Counted from the first letter of the stretch, positions 1-8,589 are shown. The stretch is DNA of 40,977 nt from Bacillota bacterium (GCA_009711615.1 VENI01000010.1:1-40977), one strand, 5' to 3'. Notes: generated by a model not told the origin, from the sequence alone. Program-made: numbers and translations.

Positions 1-109
<109 letters not shown>

Positions 110-126
110 GAAACAATTTTTATATA

Positions 127-168
127 AAAGAGCGACAAGGAAATGGTATTCCTTGTCGCTCTTTTTTG
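127..168 (+). terminator. Terminator of the rRNA operon
   Basis: A long perfect stem is formed by AGAGCGACAAGGAA and TTCCTTGTCGCTCT around a six-base loop, followed by a run of T (163-168). It lies 18 bases after the 5S gene, so it ends the rRNA transcript. Confidence 0.93.
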
Positions 169-186
169 TATATAATTAATGATTTG

Positions 187-222
187 TGCAGGGGTATTTT
201 TTATTATGAAAATACCCCTGCA
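187..222. terminator. Hairpin over the 3' end of the small minus-strand gene
   Basis: TGCAGGGGTATTTT (187-200) pairs perfectly with AAAATACCCCTGCA (209-222) around an eight-base loop. On the minus strand the right arm encodes the last codons of the 86-residue protein and its stop lies in the loop. No clean U tract follows on the minus strand, so it may stabilise the 3' end rather than act as a classical terminator. Confidence 0.5.
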
Positions 223-464
223 CCAGGTTCAAAAGCAAATGTAATACTAATTGATGAAGTTGGGGTTAAAGCTATTGTTATTTGTCCCTGGGTGGCTAAA
301 GAATTTGTACCCCTAGAAAAAGTAAAATCAAAATCAATCCCAGATTTAATGAGCAGAGAAATAGCGGCATTTATTTGTGCAATTGTTGCAATATCTGAAT
401 ATATTAGGGTTTTAAAAGTTTCTGTTGATAACAGATTTTCTACTTCTTTATTTATAATTCCCAT
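204..464 (-). CDS. Small orphan hypothetical protein
   Basis: This 86-residue protein was not recognised. The ATG at 464 has a good ribosome binding site (AAAGGAAGAG) seven bases upstream, whereas the longer frame on the other strand overlaps the 5S gene and is rejected. The N-terminal half looks helical and rich in Ile/Ser. The C-terminal half alternates hydrophobic and Thr/Ser residues (QITIALTPTSSISITFAFEP), as in beta strands. There is no signal peptide or cysteine. The stop codon sits inside the loop of a strong hairpin (187-222). It is convergent with the rRNA operon and divergent from ablA. Existence as a gene is likely; function is unknown. Confidence 0.6.
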   Translation of the reverse strand: MGIINKEVENLLSTETFKTLIYSDIATIAQINAAISLLIKSGIDFDFTFSRGTNSLATQGQITIALTPTSSISITFAFEPGAGVFS

Positions 465-622
465 TAACCACTCTTCCTTTCGGACTTGGTAAGATTATAA
501 TATGCTGATTTGGCCAGGTAGTGAAAAATAGGTGTTATTAGATATTGTATAAGTTATTAATATTAAACTACATCTGATGGCAATAATAAAAGTGGTGAAA
601 TAAGTTAGGAAGGTGTATAGAT

Positions 623-1906
623 ATGACAAGAGATTATCGGCAAATTCAAATATGGGAAGATGTACCGTTAAAGGAATGGAATGATTGGCACTGGCAACTG
701 CAGAACCGTATTGCCGATGTTGATGGTTTGAAAAAAGTAATTAACCTAGAAGAGGGTGAAATTAAGGGCATAAAAAACTCCCTTGGGACACTTAGAATGT
801 CTATTACCCCTTATTATTCTACACTGATGGATCCGAAAAACCCCAATTGTCCTATTCGTAAACAGGCTGTCCCTATTTCTATGGAACTGCATCAATGCCA
901 CCATGACATGGAAGACCCGTTAAACGAAGATGTAGATTCACCTGTTCCAGGACTAACTCATCGTTACCCCGATAGGGTACTCTTACTAGTAACTGATCAG
1001 TGTTCCATGTACTGTCGGCATTGCACTAGGAGGAGATTTGCCGGGGCACAAGATAAAGCCCGTACCAGAAAAGAGATTGATCAATCCCTTGACTATATTA
1101 AGCGTACTCCTCAGGTGAGAGACGTGATATTATCTGGGGGTGACAGTTTGCTAATCTCCAATGGTAAAATAGAGTATGTATTGTGGAGATTAAAAAAAAT
1201 ACCTCATGTGGAGATAGTGCGTATTGGTACTAGGACACCGGTGGTTATGCCTATGCGTATTACTGAGGAATTATGTAAATTAATAAAGAAATATCATCCT
1301 GTATATCTAAATACCCACTTTAATCACCCCATGGAAATTACAGAAGAAGCTGTGCAAGCTTGCGAACGGTTGGCTAATGCCGGGGTACCAGTTGGCAATC
1401 AAACAGTACTACTTAGGGGTGTAAATGATTGCCCGTATACCATGAAAGAGCTAATGCACAAATTGTTGAAAATTCGGGTGAAACCGTATTACATTTATCA
1501 GTGCGATCTTTCTGCTGGAATAGAACATTTTCGAACTACAATAGATAAGGGAATAGAGATTATTGAAATACTTCGAGGTCATACATCGGGATTAGCTGTG
1601 CCAACATACGTTGTTGATGCTCCCGGTGGAGGAGGAAAAATACCTATAAACCCACAGTACTTAATATCTCGTGGAGATGGTAAAGCTATTTTAAGAAATT
1701 ACGAGGGAGTAATATGTGCTTACCCCGAACCAATATATGAACCATTTGATTGTAAGTCTGATTATAAGCCTAAACTGGGTCAGAAAAAAGCTGTGGGATT
1801 AGAGAAATTAATTACTGGCCTGCAAGTAAGCATCACACCTCAGAATAATGTTCGAGAAGAGAGGCGTAAGAAGTTTGGCCACGTTAAGCAAAAGGAGTTG
1901 AAGTGA
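623..1906 (+). CDS. ablA: L-lysine 2,3-aminomutase
   Basis: This radical-SAM, PLP-dependent enzyme (also called KamA) converts L-alpha-lysine to L-beta-lysine in the cytoplasm. The 427-residue length fits the family (about 416). The [4Fe-4S] motif CSMYCRHC is seen with cysteines at about residues 127, 131 and 134, and the PLP-binding lysine is in GGGGKIPINP at about residue 339. The GGDSLL stretch is also typical. The ATG at 623 follows GGAAGGTG. ablB starts two bases after the stop, so the pair forms the ablAB operon that makes N-epsilon-acetyl-beta-lysine, a compatible solute of methanogens and some Firmicutes. The alternative role in lysine fermentation is less likely, because ablB is adjacent and no kamDE genes are seen. 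Confidence 0.95.
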   Translation: MTRDYRQIQIWEDVPLKEWNDWHWQLQNRIADVDGLKKVINLEEGEIKGIKNSLGTLRMSITPYYSTLMDPKNPNCPIRKQAVPISMELHQCHHDMEDPLNEDVDSPVPGLTHRYPDRVLLLVTDQCSMYCRHCTRRRFAGAQDKARTRKEIDQSLDYIKRTPQVRDVILSGGDSLLISNGKIEYVLWRLKKIPHVEIVRIGTRTPVVMPMRITEELCKLIKKYHPVYLNTHFNHPMEITEEAVQACERLANAGVPVGNQTVLLRGVNDCPYTMKELMHKLLKIRVKPYYIYQCDLSAGIEHFRTTIDKGIEIIEILRGHTSGLAVPTYVVDAPGGGGKIPINPQYLISRGDGKAILRNYEGVICAYPEPIYEPFDCKSDYKPKLGQKKAVGLEKLITGLQVSITPQNNVREERRKKFGHVKQKELK

Positions 1907-1907
1907 A

Positions 1908-2813
1908 ATGGAAATTGAAAGCGAAAACATAGAACTTAGTAGAACCCCTGCTTGTCAAGACTACGGATATGAAGAAACAGTCAGTGGAGGAGACTACAAT
2001 GGAAGAATTCTTATAGACAAATTTAATAAGAGATTAAAAGTGCTAAGGTATGAGGGAGAAGATATAACCAATTTTCTAAACAACATAAAAAATACCGCCA
2101 CAAAACATGATTTAGATAAAATAATATTTTTTGCTAAAGTAAAGGAAAAAGATAGTTTTGTTAAGTTAGGCTTTAAAGAGGAAGGGACCATTCCTGGTTA
2201 TTATAGTGGCGAAACATGTTATTGCCTTTCATTATTTTTAAATGAAGGAAGGGCTAATAGTGAACATAATGAAAAAGAAAATAAGATACTTAAGCAAATA
2301 TTTGGTAATAAACAAAGTTACAAAGTTGAGAAACCGCTACCATTGGATTTAACTATCAAACCTACAGAAAGACAAGATGCTGACAAACTGGTCAAATTAT
2401 ATCAACAAATTTTTAGCACCTACCCCAGTCCACTTTTAAATGTGGACTATGTTTTATCAGTGATTAATGATACTGTTCACTTCATATCAGTGTTTGATGG
2501 GGATGAAATTATCAGTGCTGCATCGGCTGAATTGGATGTCAAGAATAACAATGCCGAAGTTACTGATTGTGCAACATTACCTAATTATAGAGGCAAGGGT
2601 CTTCTTACTAAAACAATACTGGCTTTGGAAAAGGAACTCTTTTCGAAAGATATATATACGCTTTACAGCTTAGCCCGGGCGGGTTCCTTTGGTATGAATG
2701 CTGCTTTGTACAAAATGAACTATCATTATACCGGAAGGATGGTTAACAATTGCCATATTGGTGGCAGGTTTGAGGATATGAATATTTGGGTTAAAACAAA
2801 CACATTGTCCTAA
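1908..2813 (+). CDS. ablB: Beta-lysine N-acetyltransferase
   Basis: This protein acetylates the side-chain amino group of beta-lysine with acetyl-CoA to give the osmolyte N-epsilon-acetyl-beta-lysine. It has 301 residues with a C-terminal GNAT domain (roughly residues 145-300). The acetyl-CoA loop reads NYRGKGLLTK at about residue 227. The N-terminal half (IDKFNKRLKVL, DKIIFFAK, LGFKEEGTIPGYYSG) is the typical AblB extension. Its ribosome binding site AAGGAG lies inside the end of ablA, indicating translational coupling. No terminator follows; the next element is the c-di-AMP riboswitch about 90 bases downstream. Confidence 0.9.
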   Translation: MEIESENIELSRTPACQDYGYEETVSGGDYNGRILIDKFNKRLKVLRYEGEDITNFLNNIKNTATKHDLDKIIFFAKVKEKDSFVKLGFKEEGTIPGYYSGETCYCLSLFLNEGRANSEHNEKENKILKQIFGNKQSYKVEKPLPLDLTIKPTERQDADKLVKLYQQIFSTYPSPLLNVDYVLSVINDTVHFISVFDGDEIISAASAELDVKNNNAEVTDCATLPNYRGKGLLTKTILALEKELFSKDIYTLYSLARAGSFGMNAALYKMNYHYTGRMVNNCHIGGRFEDMNIWVKTNTLS

Positions 2814-2902
2814 TTTAAATATGATACTTGTAATTATCTTTATTTTCTGGTAACATTATACTAAATATTCAGAAGTAAAAAAATTAAATAGTTCAGACTA
2901 AC

Positions 2903-3062
2903 CTAACGCTGAGTTTTTTGTAAAGCAAAAAAGCGGGGGAACCACTTAATTGGGGTTAATCCATAATTTGATTTGATATATTTTCAGATTTGTAAGGTAG
3001 GGCCACCTTTCGGTCCGAACCCGTCAGCTAACCTCGTAAGCGTGGAAAGGAAGTCAGGTATT
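2903..3062 (+). promoter_or_regulatory. c-di-AMP (ydaO/yuaA) riboswitch aptamer
   Basis: The conserved blocks of the ydaO/yuaA family occur in order: CTAACGCTGAG (2902-2912), GCGGGGGAACC (2933-2943), GGGGTTAATCC (2952-2962), AGGTAGGG (2995-3002) and CCGAACCCGTCAGCTAACC (3015-3033), followed by TCGTAAGCGTGGAAAGGAAGTCAGG. The family binds cyclic di-AMP and usually switches genes off when the signal is high, often for potassium, osmolyte or amino-acid uptake and cell-wall enzymes. Here it leads the amino-acid ABC transporter at 3319-5629. A weak promoter (TTATCT, 17-base spacer, TATACT at 2857-2862) may start the leader. Confidence 0.93.
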
Positions 3063-3073
3063 ATAAACTAACA

Positions 3074-3168
3074 ACGGTTCATTGTTTAAAATGCAGTGAA
3101 CCCTAATAGTTGTGCCTGTTTTTAAGAGCTTTTCCACCCTGCAGCGTTAAATTGTTGCAGGGTTTTTA
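3074..3168 (+). terminator. Expression platform and terminator of the c-di-AMP riboswitch
   Basis: Two hairpins follow the aptamer. The first pairs GGTTCATTG with CAGTGAACC (about 3075-3102). The second is an intrinsic terminator: CCCTGCA (3137-3143) pairs with TGCAGGG (3156-3162), followed by TTTTT. It lies 150 bases before the transporter start, so control is by premature transcription termination. Confidence 0.85.
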
Positions 3169-3318
3169 ATATTCATAATGCAGTTAATATATATTCATAA
3201 ATTAATAATAAGGTAAAAATTAACTCTAAATTTATGAACAGGGGGTGTTTTTAAAGAAAATTGTGTTTGAAGATTACAATTAATTAATAATATAAATAAT
3301 TAGGGGAGGAACAATTTA

Positions 3319-4128
3319 ATGAAACGTAAATTGATATTAATAGTGGGAGTTTTAATTATAGCAATGTCTTTATTAGCTGTCGGATGTGGCGGTCAAGATG
3401 CAGCTAATCAGGAAAACGAAAATCAAGGTACTGAAGAAACTGCAGGGGAACAAGAGCAGGTATTGAAGTTTGCCATGTCTGGTGCCTATAAACCTTTCAA
3501 CTATTACAATGAGAATAACGAACTTACCGGCTTTGATGTGGAAATAGGTAAAGCGTTAGCCGAACAAATGGGTGTGAAACCTGAACCGATAGCAACCCCT
3601 TGGCAGGGGATTATTGCTGGTTTAAAGGCAGAGCGGTATGATGCTATTATCGGTAGTATGACTATTACTGAAGAACGGGAAGAACAGGTGGACTTTGCCG
3701 GCCCATATTATGTATCTGGTGCCCAACTTTTCGTAGCTCCAGATTCTAATATTAAGGGTATTAAAGATATTAATGACGATGTTACTGTTGGGGTAACCAT
3801 TTCTACCGTTTACGAAGAAAAAGCTCGTGATTATACCAGCTCAGTGAAGACATACGACAGTGATGTTACTGCACTGCGTGACCTGGCTCAGGGAAGAACA
3901 GATGCAGTTATTACAGATCGTTTTGTAGGTATGCTAGCTGCCGAAGATTCAGGTCTAGAAGTGAAACCCGTAGGCGATCTACTATTTGTAGAAAATATTG
4001 GTATTGCAGTACGTGAAGGTGAAGATGAATTAAAAGAACAGTTAAATCAAGCATTGAAAGAAATTCAGAAGGATGGAACATATCTGCAGATTAGTGAGAA
4101 ATATTTTGATACTGACATTAGCAAGTAA
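3319..4128 (+). CDS. Polar amino-acid ABC transporter, substrate-binding lipoprotein
   Basis: This 269-residue extracellular solute-binding protein belongs to family 3 (GlnH/HisJ type). A signal peptide (MKRKLILIVGVLIIAMSLL) ends in a lipobox, AVGC, with the lipid-anchored cysteine at about residue 23. An acidic linker follows, and then the family opening KPFNYYNENNELTGFDVEIGKAL. The blocks DAIIGSMTIT and RTDAVITD are family signatures. The substrate is a polar amino acid (glutamine, glutamate, arginine or lysine class); the exact one cannot be read from the sequence. It is the first gene after the c-di-AMP riboswitch and is separated from its permease by a hairpin, which would favour higher expression of the binding protein. 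Confidence 0.92.
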   Translation: MKRKLILIVGVLIIAMSLLAVGCGGQDAANQENENQGTEETAGEQEQVLKFAMSGAYKPFNYYNENNELTGFDVEIGKALAEQMGVKPEPIATPWQGIIAGLKAERYDAIIGSMTITEEREEQVDFAGPYYVSGAQLFVAPDSNIKGIKDINDDVTVGVTISTVYEEKARDYTSSVKTYDSDVTALRDLAQGRTDAVITDRFVGMLAAEDSGLEVKPVGDLLFVENIGIAVREGEDELKEQLNQALKEIQKDGTYLQISEKYFDTDISK

Positions 4129-4157
4129 TTTTGTATAGCAATATAAAAATTAGTATT

Positions 4158-4190
4158 GCAAAGGGTGCGCGTAGTTTAGGCGCACCTTTC
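4158..4190 (+). terminator. Intercistronic hairpin between binding protein and permease
   Basis: AAAGGGTGCGC pairs with GCGCACCTTT (one bulged G) around an eight-base loop. The following tract (CTGAG) is not U-rich. It is probably an attenuator or mRNA-stabilising hairpin that raises the binding protein relative to the permease, rather than a full terminator. Confidence 0.6.
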
Positions 4191-4228
4191 TGAGTTGGTA
4201 CTATAAATAGCTTTACATGGAGGGCAAA

Positions 4229-4894
4229 ATGGAATTTCTTCAAGCCTTAATTAACAGTTTTCCCATATTTATTAAAGCGGCAGTTGTCACTGTAGAGTTA
4301 ACTGCTACAGCACTAGTTATAGGAACAATAATTGGTTTAGTAATTGCGTTATGTAAAATATCTTCAAGGAAATTTCTTAATGTTATAGCTAACGGATATA
4401 TTACCATTATTCGTGGCACGCCTCTAATTGTACAGATTTTCTGGATTTATTATGGTCTCACCAGTATTGTGGTATTAGATGGTTTTTGGGCGGCCTCAAT
4501 AGCCCTGGCAGTTCATAATGGGGCATATATTGCAGAAATTTTTCGTGGTGGTATTCAATCAATCGATCGGGGTCAGATGGAAGCGGCACGTTCATTGGGA
4601 ATGCCTTATAGCTTAGCTATGCGTAGGATAATATTGCCCCAGGCGTTTAGGCGTATTATGCCTCCATTAGGAAACCAGTTTATTATTGGCCTGAAAGATT
4701 CATCATTAGCAGCCTTTGTAACTATGGAAGAATTATTTAATATATCCATGCGAATGGCTGCATCTACTTTTAAAGATATTCAATTTTATTCCATTGCCGG
4801 TTTATATTATCTACTATTGGTAATTATATTTACTTTCTTAGTTAACAAACTGGAAAACAAATTGTCTGAAGGCAGTTCAGGTGTAGGAAGATAA
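4229..4894 (+). CDS. Polar amino-acid ABC transporter, permease
   Basis: This 221-residue inner-membrane protein belongs to the His/Glu/Gln/Arg permease family. About five hydrophobic segments are visible. The cytoplasmic EAA loop that docks on the ATPase is EAARSLGMPYSLAMRRIILP. The segment TIIRGTPLIVQIFWIYYGL is characteristic of the family. The first ATG of the frame (4217) overlaps the Shine-Dalgarno GGAGGG, so the start was moved to the ATG at 4229. The ATPase gene begins 15 bases after the stop. Confidence 0.93.
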   Translation: MEFLQALINSFPIFIKAAVVTVELTATALVIGTIIGLVIALCKISSRKFLNVIANGYITIIRGTPLIVQIFWIYYGLTSIVVLDGFWAASIALAVHNGAYIAEIFRGGIQSIDRGQMEAARSLGMPYSLAMRRIILPQAFRRIMPPLGNQFIIGLKDSSLAAFVTMEELFNISMRMAASTFKDIQFYSIAGLYYLLLVIIFTFLVNKLENKLSEGSSGVGR

Positions 4895-4909
4895 CTGGGG
4901 GGAAAATAG

Positions 4910-5629
4910 ATGATTAAAGTTAATAATTTACACAAACACTTTGGAGATTTGCATGTTCTAAAAGGTGTAGATATGAACGTTAATGAGCAAGAAGTGGTCT
5001 GTTTAATAGGGGCTAGTGGTTCTGGTAAAAGCACTTTTTTGCGTTGTCTAAACTTTTTAGAAAAAGCTGAAGGTCAAATCTGGATCGATGGCCAGCAGAT
5101 TGATTACAAGAGGGACGATTTAAATGATCTAAGGCAGGATGTAGGAATGGTATTCCAACATTTTAACCTATTTCCTCACAGAACCGTTCTGGGGAATGTA
5201 ACTGAGGCTCCAATTTATGTGAAAGGCGTTAATCGTAAGGAAGCAGAAGACGAGGCAATGGTACTTTTAGATAAAGTGGGCTTGGCGGATAAAGCAGATT
5301 GCTATCCATCTGAATTGTCTGGCGGCCAAAAACAAAGGGTTGCCATTGGTAGAGCACTGGCCATGAAGCCTAAAGTAATGCTCTTTGACGAACCCACCTC
5401 TGCTTTAGATCCGGAACTGGTTGGGGAAGTGCTTTCGGTTATGAAACAGTTGGCTAAAGAAGGTATGACCATGGTGGTGGTTACACACGAGATGGGTTTT
5501 GCCAAAGAAGTGGGTGACCTGGTCGTTTATATGGATGAGGGAAACATTGTTGAACAGGCAAAACCCGATGAAATGTTTAGTAACCCCCAGAATCAACGTA
5601 CACAAGAATTCTTAAGCTGTATTTTATAG
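4910..5629 (+). CDS. Polar amino-acid ABC transporter, ATP-binding protein
   Basis: This 239-residue GlnQ/HisP-type ATPase drives the importer. It shows Walker [10 protein letters not shown] (about residue 33), Q-loop VFQHFNLFP, signature LSGGQKQR, Walker [13 protein letters not shown] and the switch histidine in VVVTHEMGF, all intact. The start ATG follows a GGGGGG tract. It is the last gene of the c-di-AMP-controlled operon. Its stop codon lies two bases from the stop of the convergent SIR2-like gene, with no terminator between them. Confidence 0.95.
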   Translation: MIKVNNLHKHFGDLHVLKGVDMNVNEQEVVCLIGASGSGKSTFLRCLNFLEKAEGQIWIDGQQIDYKRDDLNDLRQDVGMVFQHFNLFPHRTVLGNVTEAPIYVKGVNRKEAEDEAMVLLDKVGLADKADCYPSELSGGQKQRVAIGRALAMKPKVMLFDEPTSALDPELVGEVLSVMKQLAKEGMTMVVVTHEMGFAKEVGDLVVYMDEGNIVEQAKPDEMFSNPQNQRTQEFLSCIL

Positions 5630-5631
5630 TT

Positions 5632-6678
5632 TTATGGAAGTGATGCTGCATAATCTGCTATGGTGGAAAAACTTTTAACATCTTCTGTTCGCATTAAATC
5701 GCTATATTGTTGTAACAGTTTTTCCAACTTATCACCAGTGGCATGGTTTACTAAAGTCACCTTTCTTGGTGTATTACTTTCAAACATGGCTTTTCGAAAC
5801 AGCCACTTGGTACGAAAATCCGTAGGGGGAAAAGAATAACCAATGATAATTATATGCCGGGCGTTGGCCAGTGCGTTTCTGGCCAAACGCCACAGTTTTT
5901 GTGTAAATGGGATTGAGTCATAATTTTTCATCATTGTAGGCGGAATAATTATCGGCAGTAACGGATGTCGACAACCCATGTGATTGCACAGAACTTTGTC
6001 AGAATGATTGCAAATGAAACGTAACTTGTTTTCTACAGTTTCTACAGCAGTGAAAAGTTTCCGACAATGAGTACAGTAGAGCCAGTTTAATGAACCGTGC
6101 AACTTATATAAATGTACTGAAGATTTATCACCAAAGTCTGTACATTTACCTGCAGACAGCAAACTACATTTCACACCGTAGCCATCTCCTGGGTGCCAAT
6201 TGCTGGTTGCCATCAATGAATTATCCATCAGTAGTTCATAATTAAAGGATATCACAGCATCACCAGGCCGAAGATTATTTGCAATTTTTTGGTGATCAGG
6301 ACATGGGAGACCAGTTAATATTTTGTCAAAAGTTAGGGCCATCAAGAGCATATATTCTTGACAGGCCTTTTTTAATGTCTGTGAATCTGGTTTCTCTTCA
6401 AGTTCTATATGCAGTAACGTTAACACCTCTTCCATATCAATGTTAACATGACTTGTAGATATGGAACATTGGTTAACCCCCCAGTATTTTTCTATAAAAT
6501 TAAAAAGATGCTGGTAATTTATATTCTCATCATTAAAGTTTCTGCCATTAATAGTATGAAGTGGCATTACTCTATTGGCCTTTTGAAAGAAGTTTTTAGA
6601 AACTGGACTGGTTTCACCTATAAAAGAACCACGGTAACCAGCACTGGCACCGGCACCCAGTACATAAACAGTACTCAT
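5632..6678 (-). CDS. SIR2-like domain protein
   Basis: This 348-residue soluble protein belongs to the broad SIR2-like fold of bacterial NAD-binding proteins. An N-terminal GAGAS motif (STVYVLGAGASAGY) binds the dinucleotide in this fold. VISFNYELLMDNSL and YKLHGSLNWLYC resemble the Asn- and His-bearing motifs. CTHCRKLF with a later CNH...CNH cluster looks like an inserted zinc ribbon. IIIIGYSFPPTDFRTKWLF is the usual C-terminal Rossmann segment. The longest frame starts at 6699, but the Shine-Dalgarno GGAGGTGGGG follows that codon, so the ATG at 6678 is preferred. It stands alone. NAD hydrolysis, deacylation or a defence role are all possible; none is shown. Confidence 0.75.
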   Translation of the reverse strand: MSTVYVLGAGASAGYRGSFIGETSPVSKNFFQKANRVMPLHTINGRNFNDENINYQHLFNFIEKYWGVNQCSISTSHVNIDMEEVLTLLHIELEEKPDSQTLKKACQEYMLLMALTFDKILTGLPCPDHQKIANNLRPGDAVISFNYELLMDNSLMATSNWHPGDGYGVKCSLLSAGKCTDFGDKSSVHLYKLHGSLNWLYCTHCRKLFTAVETVENKLRFICNHSDKVLCNHMGCRHPLLPIIIPPTMMKNYDSIPFTQKLWRLARNALANARHIIIIGYSFPPTDFRTKWLFRKAMFESNTPRKVTLVNHATGDKLEKLLQQYSDLMRTEDVKSFSTIADYAASLP

Positions 6679-6814
6679 TATGATTACCCCACCTCCCATC
6701 TTTTTATTGTGCTAGTACAGCAAAATTATTATGCAATATTAAAATAATGGATAAAATATAGAAAAGCAGGCAAACTATAACTGTTTTTCTACACATTATG
6801 GAGGTGGATAAATC

Positions 6815-7003
6815 ATGAAAGCACAAGTAGATCAAGATCTCTGTATTAGTTGTGGGGCCTGTGTTGATACCTGTCCGGAAGTTTACGATTGGAATGATGA
6901 TGACAAGGCAGAAGCAATTGTAGATGTGGTTCCTGATAATATGGAAGACCAAGCTCGGGAAGCTGCCGATTCATGTCCCACAGAAGCTATCAAAGTTGAA
7001 TAG
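6815..7003 (+). CDS. [4Fe-4S] ferredoxin, single cluster
   Basis: This small acidic electron carrier has 62 residues. Cysteines 10, 13 and 16 (CISCGAC) and the later CPTEAI cysteine are the expected ligands of one [4Fe-4S] cluster. The extra cysteine in VDTCP is the remnant of a second-cluster ligand seen in single-cluster ferredoxins. The central EVYDWNDDDKAEAI region replaces the second cluster motif. GGAGGTGG lies 11 bases before the ATG. A 51-residue frame follows 18 bases downstream. Redox partners cannot be read from the locus. Confidence 0.93.
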   Translation: MKAQVDQDLCISCGACVDTCPEVYDWNDDDKAEAIVDVVPDNMEDQAREAADSCPTEAIKVE

Positions 7004-7021
7004 TTGGCAGGGGGTTAAGAT

Positions 7022-7177
7022 GTGAAAGAAAAGGATAAGGATCAAGAAAAGAGCATAAAGAATTTAAATACACAAACGCCGGGTGCATTGGATGTTAAAA
7101 TGTTTATGATGCGTCAGGAATTAGCTAGAAAAGGGGAGGAACAGGATTCAGGAGTCAGGAATCAGGAATCAGAATGA
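7022..7177 (+). CDS. Very small hypothetical protein ending in an intergenic repeat
   Basis: A GTG start at 7022 preceded by CAGGGGGTTAAG opens a 51-residue frame (MKEKDKDQEKSIKNLN at the N terminus, then ALDVKMFMMRQELARKGEEQ). The product is very charged and lacks a signal peptide or cysteines. Its last ten residues (DSGVRNQESE) are encoded by degenerate heptamer repeats (7144-7175), which suggests that the original stop was lost or that the repeat was inserted. The ribosome binding site and its place 18 bases after the ferredoxin gene support translation. Function is unknown. Confidence 0.55.
   Translation: MKEKDKDQEKSIKNLNTQTPGALDVKMFMMRQELARKGEEQDSGVRNQESE
7144..7175. repeat. Degenerate heptamer repeat, copy 1
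   Basis: GATTCAGGAGTCAGGAATCA, then GGAATCAGAAT, consists of about four tandem 7-base units of the form (A/G)GGA(A/G)TCA. The same unit recurs at five other places in the window, each time outside conserved protein-coding sequence. Confidence 0.7.
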
Positions 7178-7238
7178 GAAACAGGTAAATATTTGTAACA
7201 ATATTTTTGAGACATCTGAATCCCAATAGAAATAAAGA

Positions 7239-7276
7239 AGGGCGCAATTATTAACTGCGCCCATTTATTTTTTTAA
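7239..7276 (+). terminator. Terminator after the ferredoxin unit
   Basis: GGGCGCA and TGCGCCC form a seven-base-pair stem with a nine-base loop, followed by ATTTATTTTTTT. From here to the glycosyltransferase start at 7408 nothing else was recognised. Confidence 0.85.
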
Positions 7277-7407
7277 GCATTTTTATAAAGATAATGTTCT
7301 ATCAAGAAGGTAAAAATAGAGGTAATAGCGAATTATAGTCAGCGCGAATATAACTGGATTAAAATGGAAAACCTACCTTTGCAAATAAAATTATTGGGGG
7401 GTTTTCT

Positions 7408-8589
7408 TTGACAAAAATTAGAGTCTTACATCTTATCCGTCCGGCTGACGGAGGTATGAAAAACCATTTGCTGGACCTACTACGATTTACTAATCGTAAA
7501 GTATTTCAAGTGGAAGTAGCTGTTCCTGAAACATGTTCATATAAAACAGAGCTTAAAGAAATTGGGGTAAATATTTTAACCCTGCCGCTAAAAGGTAAGA
7601 TTTGTCTTCAAGAGGACTGGCAGACTATCTGGAAACTCTCCAGATACTTAAAGAGACATAATATTACTATTATACATACCCATGGTTCAAAAGCTGCACT
7701 GGTAGGAAGAATTGCAGCTTTAGTAGCCAAAACACCAGTGGTGCTTTTTACAGTACACAACTCAATTTTTTATGATCATTGGCCCCAGTTTATAAAACGT
7801 ATACTCTCATTCACGGAAAAATTAATGTCACAATGCACAACCCGAATTATTACTGTATCTAATCAATTGCGTAACCAAATTATTGAAATGGAGAACATAC
7901 CGAAAGAAAAAATTATTACTATATACAATGGGATAAATACAAGTAAATTTAAACATTCACCAAGCAGATCATTTTTACAATCCTTAGGAGTTCCTCCAGT
8001 GGGAAAAGTTGTGGGAGTTGTTGCCCGCCTTGCAACACAAAAAGGTATTATTCATTTTCTCAAGGCTGTATCTTTAATGAAAGAATACCAGGCCAATTTT
8101 GTAATAATAGGAGATGGACCATTAAGAGAGAGTCTAAAAAAAGAATCAGAAAATTTAGGGCTAAAAAACAGGGTGTTTTTTGCAGGTTATAGAAGTGATG
8201 TATACCAGATCATGCCTGTTATGGATATATTTGTCCTTCCATCGGAAACAGAGGGGTTACCATTAACTATCTTGGAAGCCATGACTGCTGGTGTTCCTGT
8301 GGTGGCAACTAGAGTTGGCGGTGTTACTGAGGTGGTGGAAAATCAAAAAACTGGTTTGCTGGTACAACCAAAAGACCCGCATAGTTTAGCTTTAGCCATA
8401 GCACAGTTGCTGGAAGATGAAAAACTAGCTAAAGAAATAGCGGGGGCAGCAAAACAGCTAATAGAAGAAAAATTTACTGTGGAAAAAATGATAGATGAAA
8501 CGATGGATCTTTACCAGCAGGTATTAAAAGAAAAAGAAATACTATCTGTTAAGTATAACCAACAAAATATTTTATTAGATAATGGTTAA
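7408..8589 (+). CDS. Glycosyltransferase, GT4 family
   Basis: This 393-residue cytoplasmic or membrane-associated glycosyltransferase has the GT-B fold. The N-terminal domain opens with VLHLIRPADGGMKNHLLDL. The C-terminal nucleotide-sugar domain carries GVVARLATQKG and the E-x7-E motif in PSETEGLPLTILEAMTAGVPV. The start is a TTG at 7408 after GGGGGGTTTT. It is followed 21 bases later by a large phosphatase-like membrane protein, so both probably act on a cell-envelope glycan or lipid-linked sugar. The sugar donor and acceptor cannot be told from the sequence. Confidence 0.9.
   Translation: MTKIRVLHLIRPADGGMKNHLLDLLRFTNRKVFQVEVAVPETCSYKTELKEIGVNILTLPLKGKICLQEDWQTIWKLSRYLKRHNITIIHTHGSKAALVGRIAALVAKTPVVLFTVHNSIFYDHWPQFIKRILSFTEKLMSQCTTRIITVSNQLRNQIIEMENIPKEKIITIYNGINTSKFKHSPSRSFLQSLGVPPVGKVVGVVARLATQKGIIHFLKAVSLMKEYQANFVIIGDGPLRESLKKESENLGLKNRVFFAGYRSDVYQIMPVMDIFVLPSETEGLPLTILEAMTAGVPVVATRVGGVTEVVENQKTGLLVQPKDPHSLALAIAQLLEDEKLAKEIAGAAKQLIEEKFTVEKMIDETMDLYQQVLKEKEILSVKYNQQNILLDNG

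Noticed and set aside
1994..2191. Antisense frame in ablB
   Set aside because: It is a low-complexity shadow of the coding strand without a ribosome site.
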